DNA of 64,000 bases from Oscillospiraceae bacterium (GTDB taxonomy: Bacteria; Bacillota_A; Clostridia; Oscillospirales; Oscillospiraceae), in contig JAFQDR010000108.1 in NCBI GenBank assembly GCA_017415945.1, positions 1-64,000 of the forward strand. The letters run 5' to 3'. Made by a program: the position numbers and the translations under genes. Positions 25,001 through 34,794 of the stretch are shown piece by piece. Numbering within the stretch: position 1 is the stretch's first letter; each line of letters begins with the position of its first letter. A model generated the notes under the pieces. That model made no database searches. It saw only the letters and a program-made list of their open reading frames with translations, and was not told the DNA's origin.

Positions 25001-28000
25001 CGGGCTCTGTTGAGTATGGGGCTACGTTGAGCGCATATTCAGATTACATTCCCACTCTGCCTTCCGCTTACGAAGCAGGCTCTCGTGTATTTGCGGGATG
25101 GTATTTGAACCCCGAATGTACCGGTGAGCGGGTAGATTTGAACGAGTTCACAATGCCTGCGGAAAACCTGATTTTGTATGCCAAGTGGGAGCCTGTTTCC
25201 CGCAAGGTCAACTACTATATGACCAAGGAAAGCCTCGACCGTGGTGAAAATATCCCCGCGGAAATGTTGCGACTGGCAACAGCGGCAGGCAGAGAAAATG
25301 CAGAGCCTTATACTACCGTGTTTGCGGGAGCTACCGTGAAGCATGGTGCTTTCATTGAGAAACCCGATGATCCCGGTGTGTCCGAGGGCTATGCGAATAT
25401 TCACCCTCGTGCGGGCTATGACTTCGCCGGTTGGTTCTACATAGACGAAAACGGTGAAGAAAAGGCCTTTGACCCCGAAAATATGCCCGTTACACAGGAT
25501 CTGAATCTCTACGCAAAGTGGAGTGCAGATAAGCTGTGTGCATACAACATCTATTTTGCATTGGACGCCAACAACGATGGCGTTGCGGATACCGATGGCA
25601 GCGGCAATGTGATTTATATTGCCGACCCTGTTTCCGGTTCCGGTATTGCGGGACGTACTTATACGTTCTCGGCAAAGGGCGGCGAGGAACTGTATGAAGG
25701 GTACAGCGAAGGCTACTTCCCCACGGTTGGCAGCCATTCTCTGACAATCGATGTACAGGACGAATACGGCACCGGTGCAAACAGCTTTACCTTCCTGTAT
25801 CGTCAGAGGGATGCTGTGCCCTATACCGTACGATATGTGGATAAAGAAACCGGCGACTCCTTGATTCCGGATAAGGTGGTAACGGACAACAAGAACGTTG
25901 TTGTTACCGAAAATTATCAGTACATTCAGAGCTATATGCCCGATGCGTACCAGAAGACCTTGGTGATAACCGATGATGATAATGCAGCCAACGACGAAAT
26001 TATTTTCTACTACACCAAGGATAATGAGCATTCTCTGTATGTGGTGAACCACTACATTCAGGAGCTGAATGATGATTTGACTCACAAGGGCTGGACTAAG
26101 TATACCGACCTGCAAAATACCGGTGACATCGGCACGGAGTACACAGCTAATGCCATTACCATTGACGGCTTTACGCTGAGCAAGAGCTATACTGACGGAT
26201 ATAATGTTACCGATAAGAAAAACGGGATGACTGGCGATGCTCTGCCTACCACGCCTATCAGTGCACTGTCCGACGATAGCAAGCTGAGCGGCACATTGTC
26301 CGACAAGGTCATGGAGCTGAATTTCTACTACACCCGTAACCTTTACCCCTACGAGTTCCGTTTTATGCTTAACGGTACAACCACGGAACTGGCCGACCCC
26401 GAATTCGGTAAGGCCGGCTATGATACCACCGTGACCGAAGCATATAAGGAAATCGTAATGGACTTGGACGGCGACGGTGTCAACGAAGACTATCGTCTGT
26501 ATGACCCCACCGAAACCTCTAAGGATATCCATATCAAAAAGGACGGGGAACCTCTGGCTGCGAATGACACTGTCGTAAAGGGTCAGGCAAAGATTAACGT
26601 TGCTACCTTCTACTATGTGCGCTGCACCCAGACTATGACCATCACCAAGACTGTGGTGGACAACAGTGCATTCAGCGATCCCGACCTCAATCAGGACTTT
26701 GACTTTAGCCTGCTGATCCATTCCAACAGCGGCTATCACATGCAAAGCTATAACTACACCAAGTCCGATGGTACAAGCGGCACGCTGTCTCCCGTAATCA
26801 GTGCGCCCAATACCCTGCGGTTCAGCCTGAAGCATGACGAGACCATCACCATCGAAGGTCTGCCCACGGCGGAATACACCGTCAGCGAATTGAATTTGCC
26901 TACGGGTTATTATGATATCGCCGGAACCAATGTTAGAAACAAGCTGACTGTGGATGATCAATTGGATGTCACTGTTACCAACTCCTACGAACCTGCGAAG
27001 CTGAGAGTAACCAAGAGCTATGCGCATGATGCAAATCAGGAATTTGACTTCACAGTTACATTCTCTGATGGCACAATCGAAAGCTTTAAGCTGAGGCATG
27101 GCGAAACCAAGGTATTTGAAAACGCACCTCTGGGCGCATACAGCGTAACAGAGGGTGAACTGCCTTTGGGCGTATACCAGACCGGGGCCAACAATGCAAC
27201 AGGTGAACTGAAGCGCGGCGATGACATTACCGCAGCCTTTACCAACAGCTACGAACCTGCAAAGCTGGTGCTGGGTAAGGGCGTTTACGTGGTGGAAGAT
27301 AATAATATTGCGGCAGAAAGCGGCAATATGGAAATCACCGATTTCGAATTTACCATCACCTTCCCCGATGGTGTGACCCCTGCGGCAAGCTACGCCTATA
27401 CCGTTAGCAGTGTCAGCGAAGGCGTCACGGTTGAAAATCCCAATCGTACTGCCACCGTAGAAGGCAACACCATGAAGATCACCCTGCAGAAGTCTCAGCT
27501 GGCGACCTTCATCAACCTGCCCACGGGTAACTATACCATTGCGGAAACCGATTACGGTCCCAACGGCTATAATACCTATTACATTATCAATCCTGTGGGT
27601 GACCAGTTTGACTCATGGCCTGTAGGCTTGGTCTCCAATCCTCCTCTGACAAGAGGGGAGACAACAACTGTCTACTACGCAAACATGTTCCCCGTTGACG
27701 ATCTGGATATCTACAAGACCGTCAAGGAAGAATATGCAGGCGAGGTTTGGGAAGACAGAACCTTTACCTTTACCGTGGAGCGTAGCGATAAGGCTCTGAC
27801 CGCCGGTGCGGTTTATGAAGTTTTGCTGGATGGCACAGCAAGCGGCACGGCTACCGTCACGGCCGAAAAGACTCTGGAGGTGACCGTGACCTTTACCGCA
27901 GAAGAGGGTGCTGCCCTTGATGCCGCAGGTGAGTCTCTGACCAAAAAGCTGACCATCATGAATCTACCCGTGGGCAACTATACCGTAACGGAAGCTGCGA

Positions 28001-29475
28001 ATAACGAGTTTATGCAGACCGCTTCCGTGGGTCATACCCAGAACGGCAGCTATGTAAAGGACTTTGATGACTCCGATTTGGCGGCCGAGGTTGCTCTGCC
28101 TTGTACCGTTGAGGGAGCAACACCTGCTGTTGCTTTCGAAAATACGGTCAAGCGCTCCACAGGTAATCTGCAGCTGAGCAAGCAGATCATTGTGGAAGAA
28201 GGTCATCAGGCTCCCGCAGGTATAGAAAACGAGCAGTTTGAGTTCGTCATTGAGCTGACTGATGGCACTATCGGCCAGGGATACGAACTGACCGTCAAGC
28301 ACTTCGGCACCGATGAAAAAATCGATACCACCGACGATACGGTTGTCTATGCAACAAAAGACGCGGCGATAACGGAGGGTGCACTGAAGGCAAATGCTGA
28401 TGGCACTTTGACTCTGTATCTGAAGCACGGACAGTACGCAAATCTGACCAAGCTGCCGATCGGTAGCTATACTGTGACCGAAAAGGCAAAGGAAGGCTAC
28501 GGAAGCTCCTTCAATGATATTCCCGGCTCTACCGATGCAGCGCAGGATATTACTATTACCAAGCAGGTGCTTGCAGATAAATTGCAGGATCTGCCCTGTT
28601 ACAACCGCTATCCCCACTATAACGGTACCTTGGTTGTGAAGAAGTCCGTAGAAAATGCAGGCAAGCTGCCTGAGGATGTGGCTCCCGCCGATGCGGAATT
28701 TACGTATACCGTTACCTTGACTTCCGTCAACGTTAAGGAAGGCGACGTATTCAATTTCGAAAAATTGGTGGACGGTACCTCTGCTACCGGCACCTTGACG
28801 CTGGATGCCAAAAAGCAGCTGAGCTTTAGCTTGAAGCACGGTGAAGAAATCACCATCGAAAAGCTGCCCACAGGTGACTACACCGTAACCGAAACCGGCG
28901 ACCACCTGAAGCATTACACAGTGATTTCCGAAAAGCTGGGTGACGATGATGTGGTAATCGAAACCGGAAATGAAACGATTACCGGCACCATTGCGGCAGA
29001 TGACACCGACACCATCGTCTTCACGAACACCTATAAGCAGCACTTGGCAAATCTGACCATTAGCAAGACTCGCACCGGCAGCACATCCGAAGCTCAGAGC
29101 TTTGTCTTTGAAGTGAAGGGTGAAAGCAGTGCTTTGGATTGCGGTCACGATGGTGAGGTAACGGCTGTGAATATGCGTGTTGTGGTCAATGTGCCTGCAG
29201 GCAGCAGCGAAAGCAGCGTTACCGTATATGGTCTGCCTGTCGGTAACTACACCGTGACCGAGGTCTCCGATTGGAGCTGGCGCTATGTACCCAAGAATGC
29301 ATCTCAGACGATTGTTCTTTCCAATCATGGCAGTGTAAGCTTTACCAATACATTGGACAAGCTGCTCTGGCTCTCCGGTGACTGCTATGCCAATAACCAT
29401 TGGGACAATTCCGGTATCAGTGCAAGCGGACAAGTGAAAGTCGAAAATAAGCCCGACGATGCAGGAGATGCATAA
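22027..29475 (+). CDS. Giant multi-domain surface adhesin (2482 residues)
   Basis: GTG start behind AGGAGGTGG; signal peptide at residues 1-26. Order of parts: four CxxC...DCxKTH repeats (152-210); an Ig-like stretch; MucBP/InlB-type beta-grasp repeats (about 360-600, ending AGYTFLGWD); a His/Cys-rich block (645-786); more InlB-type repeats (980-1170, AGYDFAGW, LYAKW); MucBP-like repeats (1266-1440); then seven Cna-B/prealbumin-like domains (about 1537-2445), each with a motif like PTGNYTVTE. No LPXTG motif, membrane anchor or SLH domain ends the protein, so its attachment to the cell is unexplained. Isopeptide cross-links in the Cna-B domains are likely from family knowledge. The segment near 23950-25000 is notably A+T-rich. 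Confidence 0.85.
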   Translation: MNKFKRLIALLLVVATVLSLMGSAAPAVIEEAAVSEPAVEEIVSAAGVDVYDYSADVGKYVRFDMSAWQSILASADPSTGDTVFASIADYAADYTMTIIDWYVDESTTEIWYKVVAAEGYELTEDLAAYPWVLQNIVGESTDPDTFIFVPTCDICGKPDCDKTHVQCPVCGAYDCDKTHIYCPVCGDADCNKTHVYCSICEKYDCGEVHEDIYTPDTAPVIPEYSLKDGEEIAIVDKEGVRVDAADGFVVPGGFKTGLSVFSEYDEHTDVSYKWQVRYDAAEDLWADIRGQQGKGILMSPAMFLSLIEDGINPAIRCVVSSDGTELVSEAIPVTIGTAANMASSTYADTPVAIDLAEGDEEPELSKSYVVVQYVYSDGRTAATTDFAEIIGGSAYSHVYTLPAVTGYKATLNTHVFGDDVTLNGNTLTMNFDAGELTDEYTIFTVTYEPDFVNYTVIHYWQNVDNDNYTEHERETIGNTHKTGEQIKDVENEYPGFYNLLYETPAAAADGSTVMEVYYDRYYYLMTFDLDDMGYGVDPIYARYGDTVEIGTPTRAGYTFLGWDKAITDTDGDKKFDQGDGTVDSVPDRMPAENSNYIAVWRANDTAKVSVVIWGENADDEGYSYIKTNEIYVKPGETISWDSWCFVNCSKSAHTHNALCGYNCGIEEHVHNSSCYTLICTTKEHTTHTDSCYNCGRQEHTEHTDACCEYGGTGRGHRRHNDNCCTEGGTHTHSSSCGYNCTLHAHSVDDGCYTLSCDKDEHPHTAACGYACGVTEEHVHTSACGNDQSGMSTSLWTLVKSDEVKVDAAGNTVLNVYYDRTTFTLTFRENGNTVATIVEKWGADISDEFMKAPFNTTYNGRAWRCTEDDKYGYALQTLDRMPQFDATFNLYNQSSDTLKTIYYYVENVGANVSETEWPSNATNFTLLKTVDTYFNYATYQEEYHEIEGFKRYSATVAGFSGSQKYFSNNTLYLYYLRESNTVEFSDGYMIKNSGSVEYGATLSAYSDYIPTLPSAYEAGSRVFAGWYLNPECTGERVDLNEFTMPAENLILYAKWEPVSRKVNYYMTKESLDRGENIPAEMLRLATAAGRENAEPYTTVFAGATVKHGAFIEKPDDPGVSEGYANIHPRAGYDFAGWFYIDENGEEKAFDPENMPVTQDLNLYAKWSADKLCAYNIYFALDANNDGVADTDGSGNVIYIADPVSGSGIAGRTYTFSAKGGEELYEGYSEGYFPTVGSHSLTIDVQDEYGTGANSFTFLYRQRDAVPYTVRYVDKETGDSLIPDKVVTDNKNVVVTENYQYIQSYMPDAYQKTLVITDDDNAANDEIIFYYTKDNEHSLYVVNHYIQELNDDLTHKGWTKYTDLQNTGDIGTEYTANAITIDGFTLSKSYTDGYNVTDKKNGMTGDALPTTPISALSDDSKLSGTLSDKVMELNFYYTRNLYPYEFRFMLNGTTTELADPEFGKAGYDTTVTEAYKEIVMDLDGDGVNEDYRLYDPTETSKDIHIKKDGEPLAANDTVVKGQAKINVATFYYVRCTQTMTITKTVVDNSAFSDPDLNQDFDFSLLIHSNSGYHMQSYNYTKSDGTSGTLSPVISAPNTLRFSLKHDETITIEGLPTAEYTVSELNLPTGYYDIAGTNVRNKLTVDDQLDVTVTNSYEPAKLRVTKSYAHDANQEFDFTVTFSDGTIESFKLRHGETKVFENAPLGAYSVTEGELPLGVYQTGANNATGELKRGDDITAAFTNSYEPAKLVLGKGVYVVEDNNIAAESGNMEITDFEFTITFPDGVTPAASYAYTVSSVSEGVTVENPNRTATVEGNTMKITLQKSQLATFINLPTGNYTIAETDYGPNGYNTYYIINPVGDQFDSWPVGLVSNPPLTRGETTTVYYANMFPVDDLDIYKTVKEEYAGEVWEDRTFTFTVERSDKALTAGAVYEVLLDGTASGTATVTAEKTLEVTVTFTAEEGAALDAAGESLTKKLTIMNLPVGNYTVTEAANNEFMQTASVGHTQNGSYVKDFDDSDLAAEVALPCTVEGATPAVAFENTVKRSTGNLQLSKQIIVEEGHQAPAGIENEQFEFVIELTDGTIGQGYELTVKHFGTDEKIDTTDDTVVYATKDAAITEGALKANADGTLTLYLKHGQYANLTKLPIGSYTVTEKAKEGYGSSFNDIPGSTDAAQDITITKQVLADKLQDLPCYNRYPHYNGTLVVKKSVENAGKLPEDVAPADAEFTYTVTLTSVNVKEGDVFNFEKLVDGTSATGTLTLDAKKQLSFSLKHGEEITIEKLPTGDYTVTETGDHLKHYTVISEKLGDDDVVIETGNETITGTIAADDTDTIVFTNTYKQHLANLTISKTRTGSTSEAQSFVFEVKGESSALDCGHDGEVTAVNMRVVVNVPAGSSESSVTVYGLPVGNYTVTEVSDWSWRYVPKNASQTIVLSNHGSVSFTNTLDKLLWLSGDCYANNHWDNSGISASGQVKVENKPDDAGDA

Positions 29476-29508
29476 GAACAAATGATTCAAATGAAAGGAG
29501 GCAGGAAA

Positions 29509-30102
29509 ATGTATCACGGCAAACACTATGTAAAATCGAATAAAAGCTCGAAAAAGCGTGTGGCATTGATTGTCTCCTTGCTTCTTTTGGTGTGCGTTTC
29601 CGTGAGTGGCGTTATCGCATTCCTCATGGATGCCACCGACCCCTTGACCAATACATTTAAGCCCTCCAAGGTTACTACGCAAGTAGTGGAAACCTTGAAC
29701 GGCAGTAAGAAGAGTAATGTCAAGATCCGGAATACAGGGGATACCTCTGCATGGATCCGCGCTACCTATGTTGTGACATGGAAAAATAGCGACGGTAATG
29801 TATACGGAAAGGCACCTGTTGCGGGAACGGATTACGAGATTTCGCTGAATGAAACGGACTGGAAAAAGGGAAAAGACGGATTTTATTACTACAAATCCCC
29901 TGTGGTTCCCGATGGATGTACCGAAAATCTGATCAAATCCGTTCAGCCCGCCGCATCCGCAGCCGCACCCAATGGCTTTACTCTGAGTGTGGAGATCCTT
30001 GGCTCCGGTATCCAGAGCGCACCTGACGCTGCGTTTAATAATGCATGGAGAGAGAGCAGCGGATTGACCGTAGAGAACGGTGTATTAGGAGGTGACGCAT
30101 GA
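29509..30102 (+). CDS. SipW-type exported protein 6 (divergent)
   Basis: A 197-residue protein starting at the ATG after AAAGGAGGC. The N-terminus has a long basic leader ([15 protein letters not shown]) before the hydrophobic core, then [21 protein letters not shown], which is the SipW pattern. The mature domain ([34 protein letters not shown]) matches the family of small SipW-type proteins that travel with wall-anchored partners. It overlaps the next gene by four bases (ATGA). Confidence 0.82.
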   Translation: MYHGKHYVKSNKSSKKRVALIVSLLLLVCVSVSGVIAFLMDATDPLTNTFKPSKVTTQVVETLNGSKKSNVKIRNTGDTSAWIRATYVVTWKNSDGNVYGKAPVAGTDYEISLNETDWKKGKDGFYYYKSPVVPDGCTENLIKSVQPAASAAAPNGFTLSVEILGSGIQSAPDAAFNNAWRESSGLTVENGVLGGDA

Positions 30103-32657
30103 GAAAACTCGTAAAGCTCCTCACTGTCCTCCTAACGGTTGCGGCGCTGCTGTGTGCCTGCGTGGTGCCCGCCTTCGCTTACTCCGAGGTCGTTTACTAT
30201 GGCGACGGTGCCTCTGACTACATCTCCGAACGCGGAGACTGGGGCGACGGGGATTGGCAGGGCCTTCGATACACCGAATCCGACCTCTTCGGCGGCTTCA
30301 AGGACATCATGCCCGGTGACAGCCGCTATGAAACCGTCAGCTTCCGCAATGAGGCTGAGGACAGCGACTACATCAACCTGTACATGAAATTCATCCCCCA
30401 CGATGAATCCGATAACCCTTTGACCTACGACGAAGCCGCTGAAAATGCGGGCGGTAAGGATCAAAGCAATGTGGAAGGGGAACGGGACGAGACCGTTGCG
30501 TCTATGACCGATTTCCTCAATCAGCTGACTATGCGCGTGTACAACGGCGAGGAGCTGCTGTACGAAGGTCCCGCAACCGGTTTGGGCTATCAGCAGGACT
30601 CCCCTGTTCAGCCCGAGCAGCCTCGCATGAAGATGCGTGCTATGCCTCGCGCCCTGACCGTCAGCCCTCTGGATGCCTTCATTAGTTTGGGTACCCTTTG
30701 GGTCGGTGACTCCATTGAGCTGCTGATCGAGCTGATCGTTCCCAAGGATCTGGGTAATGAGTTTGCCAACCGCGTAGGTGAAGTGGACCTCTCCTTCCTG
30801 GTGGAATCCTTCCAGACCGAACAGCTCACTGTTCGTAAGGTTTGGTCCGACGGTAATGATAACCATGCGGGTGAATCTGTTACCGTAAATCTGCTGAAGA
30901 ACGGCAGCGTACATAAAACCGCTGAGCTGAACAGCGGTAACGGCTGGGTGTTTACCTTCGATAAGCTGAAGGAAGGCCCCGTCTGGACTGTGGAAGAAAC
31001 CAATGTCCCCGATGGATATACCGTGTCTCAGTCCACCGACGGCAATGTAGTTACCTTGGTCAATACCAAGGTAGTTGTGCCTGTGACCCCTACCCCCACA
31101 ACGACCCCCACTGTGACCCCCACGGTCACTCCTACAACGACCCCTGTGGTGACGCCTACACCTACGGTAAAGCCTACACCTACACCCACGGTGAAGCCCA
31201 CTCCTACGGTGAAGCCTACGCCCACCCCTACGGTGAAGCCCACGCCTACACCTACGGTAAAGCCTACGCCCACGGTGAAGCCTACGCCTACGCCCACGGT
31301 GAAGCCTACACCTACACCCACGGTGAAGCCTACACCTACACCCACGGTGAAGCCTACACCTACACCCACGGTGAAGCCTACACCTACACCTACGGTAAAG
31401 CCTACGCCCACCCCTACGGTGAAGCCCACGCCTACACCCACGGTGAAGCCTACGCCCACACCTACAGTGAAGCCTACGCCTACACCTACGGTGAAGCCCA
31501 CGCCCACCCCCACGGTGAAGCCTACGACTACACCCACGGTGAAGCCTACGCCCACACCCACGGTGAAGCCCACGCCCACCCCCACGGTGAAGCCCACGCT
31601 TACACCTACGGTTAAGCCCACGCCCACCCCCACGGTGAAGCCCACCGTAACACCTACGGTGAAGCCTACGCCTACACCTACACCTACACCTACGGTGAAG
31701 CCTACGCCTACACCCACGGAGAAGCCTACGCCTACCCCCACGGTGAAGCCTACACCTACACCTACGGCGAAGCCTACGCCCACCCCCACGGTGAAGCCTA
31801 CACCTACACCTACGGCAAAGCCTACACCTACACCGACTGTGAAGCCTACGCCTACACCTACGGTGAAGCCTACACCTACACCTACGGTGAAGCCTACGCC
31901 TACACCTACACCTACGGTGAAGCCTACGCCCACACCGACGGTGAAGCCTACGCCCACCCCTACGGTAAAGCCCACGCCTACACCCACGGTGAAGCCTACG
32001 CCCACACCCACGGTGAAGCCTACACCTACACCTACGGTAAAGCCTACGCCTACACCTACGGCGAAGCCTACGCCCACCCCTACGGTGAAGCCTACACCTA
32101 CACCTACGGTAAAGCCTACACCCACCCCCACGGCGAAGCCCACGCCCACCCCTACGGCAAAGCCCACGCCTACACCTACTCCTACGGTTGAACCTACCCC
32201 CACACCTACCGCTACCCCAGAGGTAACACCTACACCGACTCCCACTCCCGAAGTGACTCCCACTCCTACGCCTACCCCCGATGTGGGACGTACGATCAAG
32301 GTCAACAAGGTATGGGTAGACCGTGATAACCGTGTTCCTCGTCAGGTCTATGTGACTTTGTATAACGGTGAAGCTGCGGTGGAAACCATCACCCTGAGCC
32401 CGGATAACAACTGGACCCACACTTGGGGAGGTCTTGCTGTGGACGGAAACTGGCAGGTTATGGAAACCAATGTGCCCAACGGTTATACGCCTACATACAA
32501 GGTTGATGGCAATGTTGTGACCATTACCAATACAGAGTCCCTGATCCAGACCGGCCAGCTGAATTGGCCCGTTGCGGTTATGGGCGGTGCAGGTATCCTG
32601 TTACTGCTGTGCGGTGCTGCTATGGTCATGAGAAAGAAGCGCGAAGCCGATGAATAA
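30099..32657 (+). CDS. Sortase-anchored Pro/Thr-stalk surface protein with Cna-B domains
   Basis: An 852-residue protein: signal peptide (1-28), a TasA-like or novel domain to about residue 230, a Cna-B domain (241-326, [19 protein letters not shown]), a stalk of about 400 residues built from TPTPTVKP units (328-729), a second Cna-B domain (730-813, VNKVWVDRD), then the sorting signal [10 protein letters not shown], a hydrophobic helix and the basic tail MRKKREADE. The motif is QTG-type rather than LPXTG. The stalk should be an extended rigid rod across the wall. Coupled by overlap to the SipW-type gene before and the sortase after. Confidence 0.88.
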   Translation: MRKLVKLLTVLLTVAALLCACVVPAFAYSEVVYYGDGASDYISERGDWGDGDWQGLRYTESDLFGGFKDIMPGDSRYETVSFRNEAEDSDYINLYMKFIPHDESDNPLTYDEAAENAGGKDQSNVEGERDETVASMTDFLNQLTMRVYNGEELLYEGPATGLGYQQDSPVQPEQPRMKMRAMPRALTVSPLDAFISLGTLWVGDSIELLIELIVPKDLGNEFANRVGEVDLSFLVESFQTEQLTVRKVWSDGNDNHAGESVTVNLLKNGSVHKTAELNSGNGWVFTFDKLKEGPVWTVEETNVPDGYTVSQSTDGNVVTLVNTKVVVPVTPTPTTTPTVTPTVTPTTTPVVTPTPTVKPTPTPTVKPTPTVKPTPTPTVKPTPTPTVKPTPTVKPTPTPTVKPTPTPTVKPTPTPTVKPTPTPTVKPTPTPTVKPTPTPTVKPTPTPTVKPTPTPTVKPTPTPTVKPTPTPTVKPTTTPTVKPTPTPTVKPTPTPTVKPTLTPTVKPTPTPTVKPTVTPTVKPTPTPTPTPTVKPTPTPTEKPTPTPTVKPTPTPTAKPTPTPTVKPTPTPTAKPTPTPTVKPTPTPTVKPTPTPTVKPTPTPTPTVKPTPTPTVKPTPTPTVKPTPTPTVKPTPTPTVKPTPTPTVKPTPTPTAKPTPTPTVKPTPTPTVKPTPTPTAKPTPTPTAKPTPTPTPTVEPTPTPTATPEVTPTPTPTPEVTPTPTPTPDVGRTIKVNKVWVDRDNRVPRQVYVTLYNGEAAVETITLSPDNNWTHTWGGLAVDGNWQVMETNVPNGYTPTYKVDGNVVTITNTESLIQTGQLNWPVAVMGGAGILLLLCGAAMVMRKKREADE
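31081..32283 (+). repeat. Tandem coding repeats of the Pro/Thr stalk
   Basis: About 1.2 kb of degenerate 24-nt units coding TPTPTVKP, mixed with shorter [13 protein letters not shown] units and occasional A, E, L or V substitutions. The DNA alternates CCTACACC and CCCACGGT-like blocks with silent changes, typical of slippage-driven copy-number change. Reading frames on the opposite strand are by-products. Confidence 0.9.
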
Positions 32658-33243
32658 GCGATTCGGTCTGCTGCTCATGCTCTTTGGGGCGCTGCTGATG
32701 ACGGCCTCCATGGTGCTGTATCTCCACAATGTCCGAGAGGATCGGGAAGCGGGGGAACGTGCCCAACAGGTGGTGGAACAGATGAAGCCAAGCCCCACGC
32801 CGATTCCGATGGTGGAGGTAAGCCCTACCCCTAAGCCGCCCAAGACAACCATGCCTGTGGTTGAAATCGACGGCAACGGATATATCGGGTATGTGGCCAT
32901 TCCGACTTTGGAGATCGAGCTGCCCGTGATGTCCGATTGGAGCTATGAGAAGCTGCATACGGCCCCTTGCCGTCATGCCGGAGCGACCTATTCCGAGGAC
33001 TTGGTCATTGCGGCTCATAACTACGATAAGCATTTTGGCGGCTTGAAGGACCTGCAGCCCGACGATTCCGTTACCTTTACGGATATGGACGGGGATGTGT
33101 ACACCTACCGTGTGGCACTGGTGGAAACTGTTGCCCCCACGGCTGTGGAGCAGGTACTGGAAAGCGACTACGCTCTGGTGCTGTACACCTGTACCTATGG
33201 CGGCAAGACCCGTGTAGCGGTGTTTTGCGAAATACTGAAATAA
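32650..33243 (+). CDS. Sortase
   Basis: A 197-residue membrane transpeptidase. N-terminal hydrophobic helix (5-24), a Pro-rich linker ([18 protein letters not shown]), then the beta-barrel domain. Catalytic residues are visible: H123 (IAAHNY), C181 (LYTCT) and R188 (KTRVAVFC). The class is not certain; it is neither a typical housekeeping SrtA nor SrtB. It overlaps the stalk-protein gene by eight bases, so that protein is its likely substrate. The terminator behind it closes the locus. Confidence 0.9.
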   Translation: MNKRFGLLLMLFGALLMTASMVLYLHNVREDREAGERAQQVVEQMKPSPTPIPMVEVSPTPKPPKTTMPVVEIDGNGYIGYVAIPTLEIELPVMSDWSYEKLHTAPCRHAGATYSEDLVIAAHNYDKHFGGLKDLQPDDSVTFTDMDGDVYTYRVALVETVAPTAVEQVLESDYALVLYTCTYGGKTRVAVFCEILK

Positions 33244-33246
33244 GAA

Positions 33247-33288
33247 AATCCCCGATGTAACCAATGGTGCATCGGGGATTCGGTTTTT
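33247..33288 (+). terminator. Terminator of the surface locus
   Basis: An 11-bp perfect stem (AATCCCCGATG) with a 12-base loop, then CGGTTTTTTA. Confidence 0.88.
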
Positions 33289-34451
33289 TAGTAATAAGGT
33301 CTGTCGATGGTGATGACGGCGTTGTGGTGGGGCCATGCTTCTACAAAGCTCGTGAGCTGTTCCTTCAGCCCATCGGGAGTGAGGGGCACTTCATAGGGTA
33401 GTACCGCATCAAATATCACATTGGTGTGGGTAGGGCCTTCCACAATGCGGAAGTCATGAATGGATATGCCTTCTCCCAGCTCCGAGGCAAACAGTGCGGT
33501 TTGCAGCCGCATGGATGCCACCTTTTCGTTGTCTGTGGAAATAGGGTCCATGTGGATGGTGGCTTCACAGCCCAGCTGCTCCCGCAATTCCATTTCGGCA
33601 CTGTCCACCGCATCGTGGAGGGCAAAGATATCCCCGTTGCCGGGGACCTCCGCATGGAGGGTGACCATGCATCGGCCGGGACCGTAGTCATGAACCACAA
33701 GGTCATGGATGTTGATGATCTCGTCATAGCTGAGAACGATGGTTTCGATCTGCTCTACAAATTCGGGATCGGGAGGTGTGCCCAGAAGGGGGGAGAGGGT
33801 TTCGGCGGTGGATTTGATGCCCGCATAGATGATAAAGGTGGCAACGAGCACACCGCACCAGCCGTCAATATTGATGCCGAGAAAACGGGACAGGAGCATA
33901 GAAACAAGCACCACCGCAGTGGAAATGCAGTCGCTGAGGCTGTCTGTAGCGGTAGCCAGCATGGCAGGGGCGTTGATTTTATGCCCTACAGAGCGGTTGT
34001 ATGCGAAAATATAAATCTTTACCAGAATTGAAGCCACAAGGATCCCGATGGAAAGCAGACTTGCATCCACGGGTGCAGGCTGTTTGATTTGGTTGACGGA
34101 ATCCTGCCCCAGCTCAAAGCCTACAACGATAATCATTATGCTAACTGCTACACCTGTGATGTATTCAATGCGCCCATGTCCGAAGGGGTGGTCAGGGTCG
34201 GGCTTCATCCCCGCAAGGCGCATCCCCAGCAGGGTGACGATGGAGCTCCCCGCATCCGCAAGGTTGTTGAAGGCATCCGCCATGACAGCCACGGAGCCTG
34301 CCAAAAGCCCTGCCAGATATTTGCCTCCGAACAGGAGCAGGTTCAGCAGAATGCCCATAAACCCGCACAGGCTGCCGTAGGCTTGGCGGACAGCTGCATC
34401 TGCGGTGTTTTCATGGTTGGGGATCAATTGCTTTGCAAGTAGTGTGATCAT
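33288..34451 (-). CDS. Cation diffusion facilitator family metal exporter
   Basis: A 387-residue inner-membrane transporter with six hydrophobic helices and a cytoplasmic C-terminal domain. Metal-site motifs are visible: ADAFNNLAD in helix II and ATDSLSDC in helix V, plus the loop signature DHPFGHGRIEY. The second half carries the ferredoxin-like dimer domain plus an extension of about 100 residues. Zn, Mn or Fe cannot be told apart from sequence. The ATG follows GAGGTACAT. Single-gene unit convergent with the surface locus. Confidence 0.92.
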   Translation of the reverse strand: MITLLAKQLIPNHENTADAAVRQAYGSLCGFMGILLNLLLFGGKYLAGLLAGSVAVMADAFNNLADAGSSIVTLLGMRLAGMKPDPDHPFGHGRIEYITGVAVSIMIIVVGFELGQDSVNQIKQPAPVDASLLSIGILVASILVKIYIFAYNRSVGHKINAPAMLATATDSLSDCISTAVVLVSMLLSRFLGINIDGWCGVLVATFIIYAGIKSTAETLSPLLGTPPDPEFVEQIETIVLSYDEIINIHDLVVHDYGPGRCMVTLHAEVPGNGDIFALHDAVDSAEMELREQLGCEATIHMDPISTDNEKVASMRLQTALFASELGEGISIHDFRIVEGPTHTNVIFDAVLPYEVPLTPDGLKEQLTSFVEAWPHHNAVITIDRPYY

Positions 34452-34532
34452 ATATGTACCTCAAAAGTGTAATGGACAGATTATACCATATCTTCCCATA
34501 AACGGAGCAAAATTAGGGAGTTCTAACGTGAA

Positions 34533-34562
34533 AAAATTCCCCGTATGCAATCGGGGAATTTT
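34533..34562 (-). terminator. Terminator of the DUF1653 gene
   Basis: An 11-bp perfect stem (AAAATTCCCCG) whose minus-strand reading ends in a T run. Confidence 0.8.
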
Positions 34563-34575
34563 TGGTATAAATGAC

Positions 34576-34794
34576 TTATGCTTCTTTCACGAATTTGAAA
34601 CGGGGGCCCTTGTAGCCCTCTCGCTCAACCTGCTCATTCCACATGGACAGGGGGCGTACCCACAGGCTGCAGTCGCCGTACAGAGCACGGTATACTACCA
34701 TGGGTTCCTCGGTTTCGGAATGCTTGGCCACATCCACCAGAAGATATTCATTGCCCTTAAAATGACGGTAAATACCGGGGCGGAGAGATTTCAT
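34576..34794 (-). CDS. DUF1653 domain protein
   Basis: A 72-residue single-domain protein: GIYRHFKGNEYLLVDVAKHSET, then VVYRALYGDCSLWVRPLSMW, the diagnostic pattern of DUF1653. It is beta-rich and cytoplasmic, of unknown function; members often stand alone or are fused to thioredoxin- or hydrolase-type domains. AAAGGAG fits the ATG at 34794, not the one two codons earlier. Confidence 0.88.
   Translation of the reverse strand: MKSLRPGIYRHFKGNEYLLVDVAKHSETEEPMVVYRALYGDCSLWVRPLSMWNEQVEREGYKGPRFKFVKEA

Noticed and set aside
31081..32283. Regular repeats that could be mistaken for a CRISPR array
   Set aside because: Repeats are contiguous, variable and in frame within a coding sequence with no unique spacers.
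31028..32308. Long minus-strand reading frame rich in VGVGVGF, and a second one rich in RRCRCRLHR over the same region
   Set aside because: Both are by-products of the plus-strand TPTPTVKP codon repeat; they have no ribosome site and cross well-supported genes.
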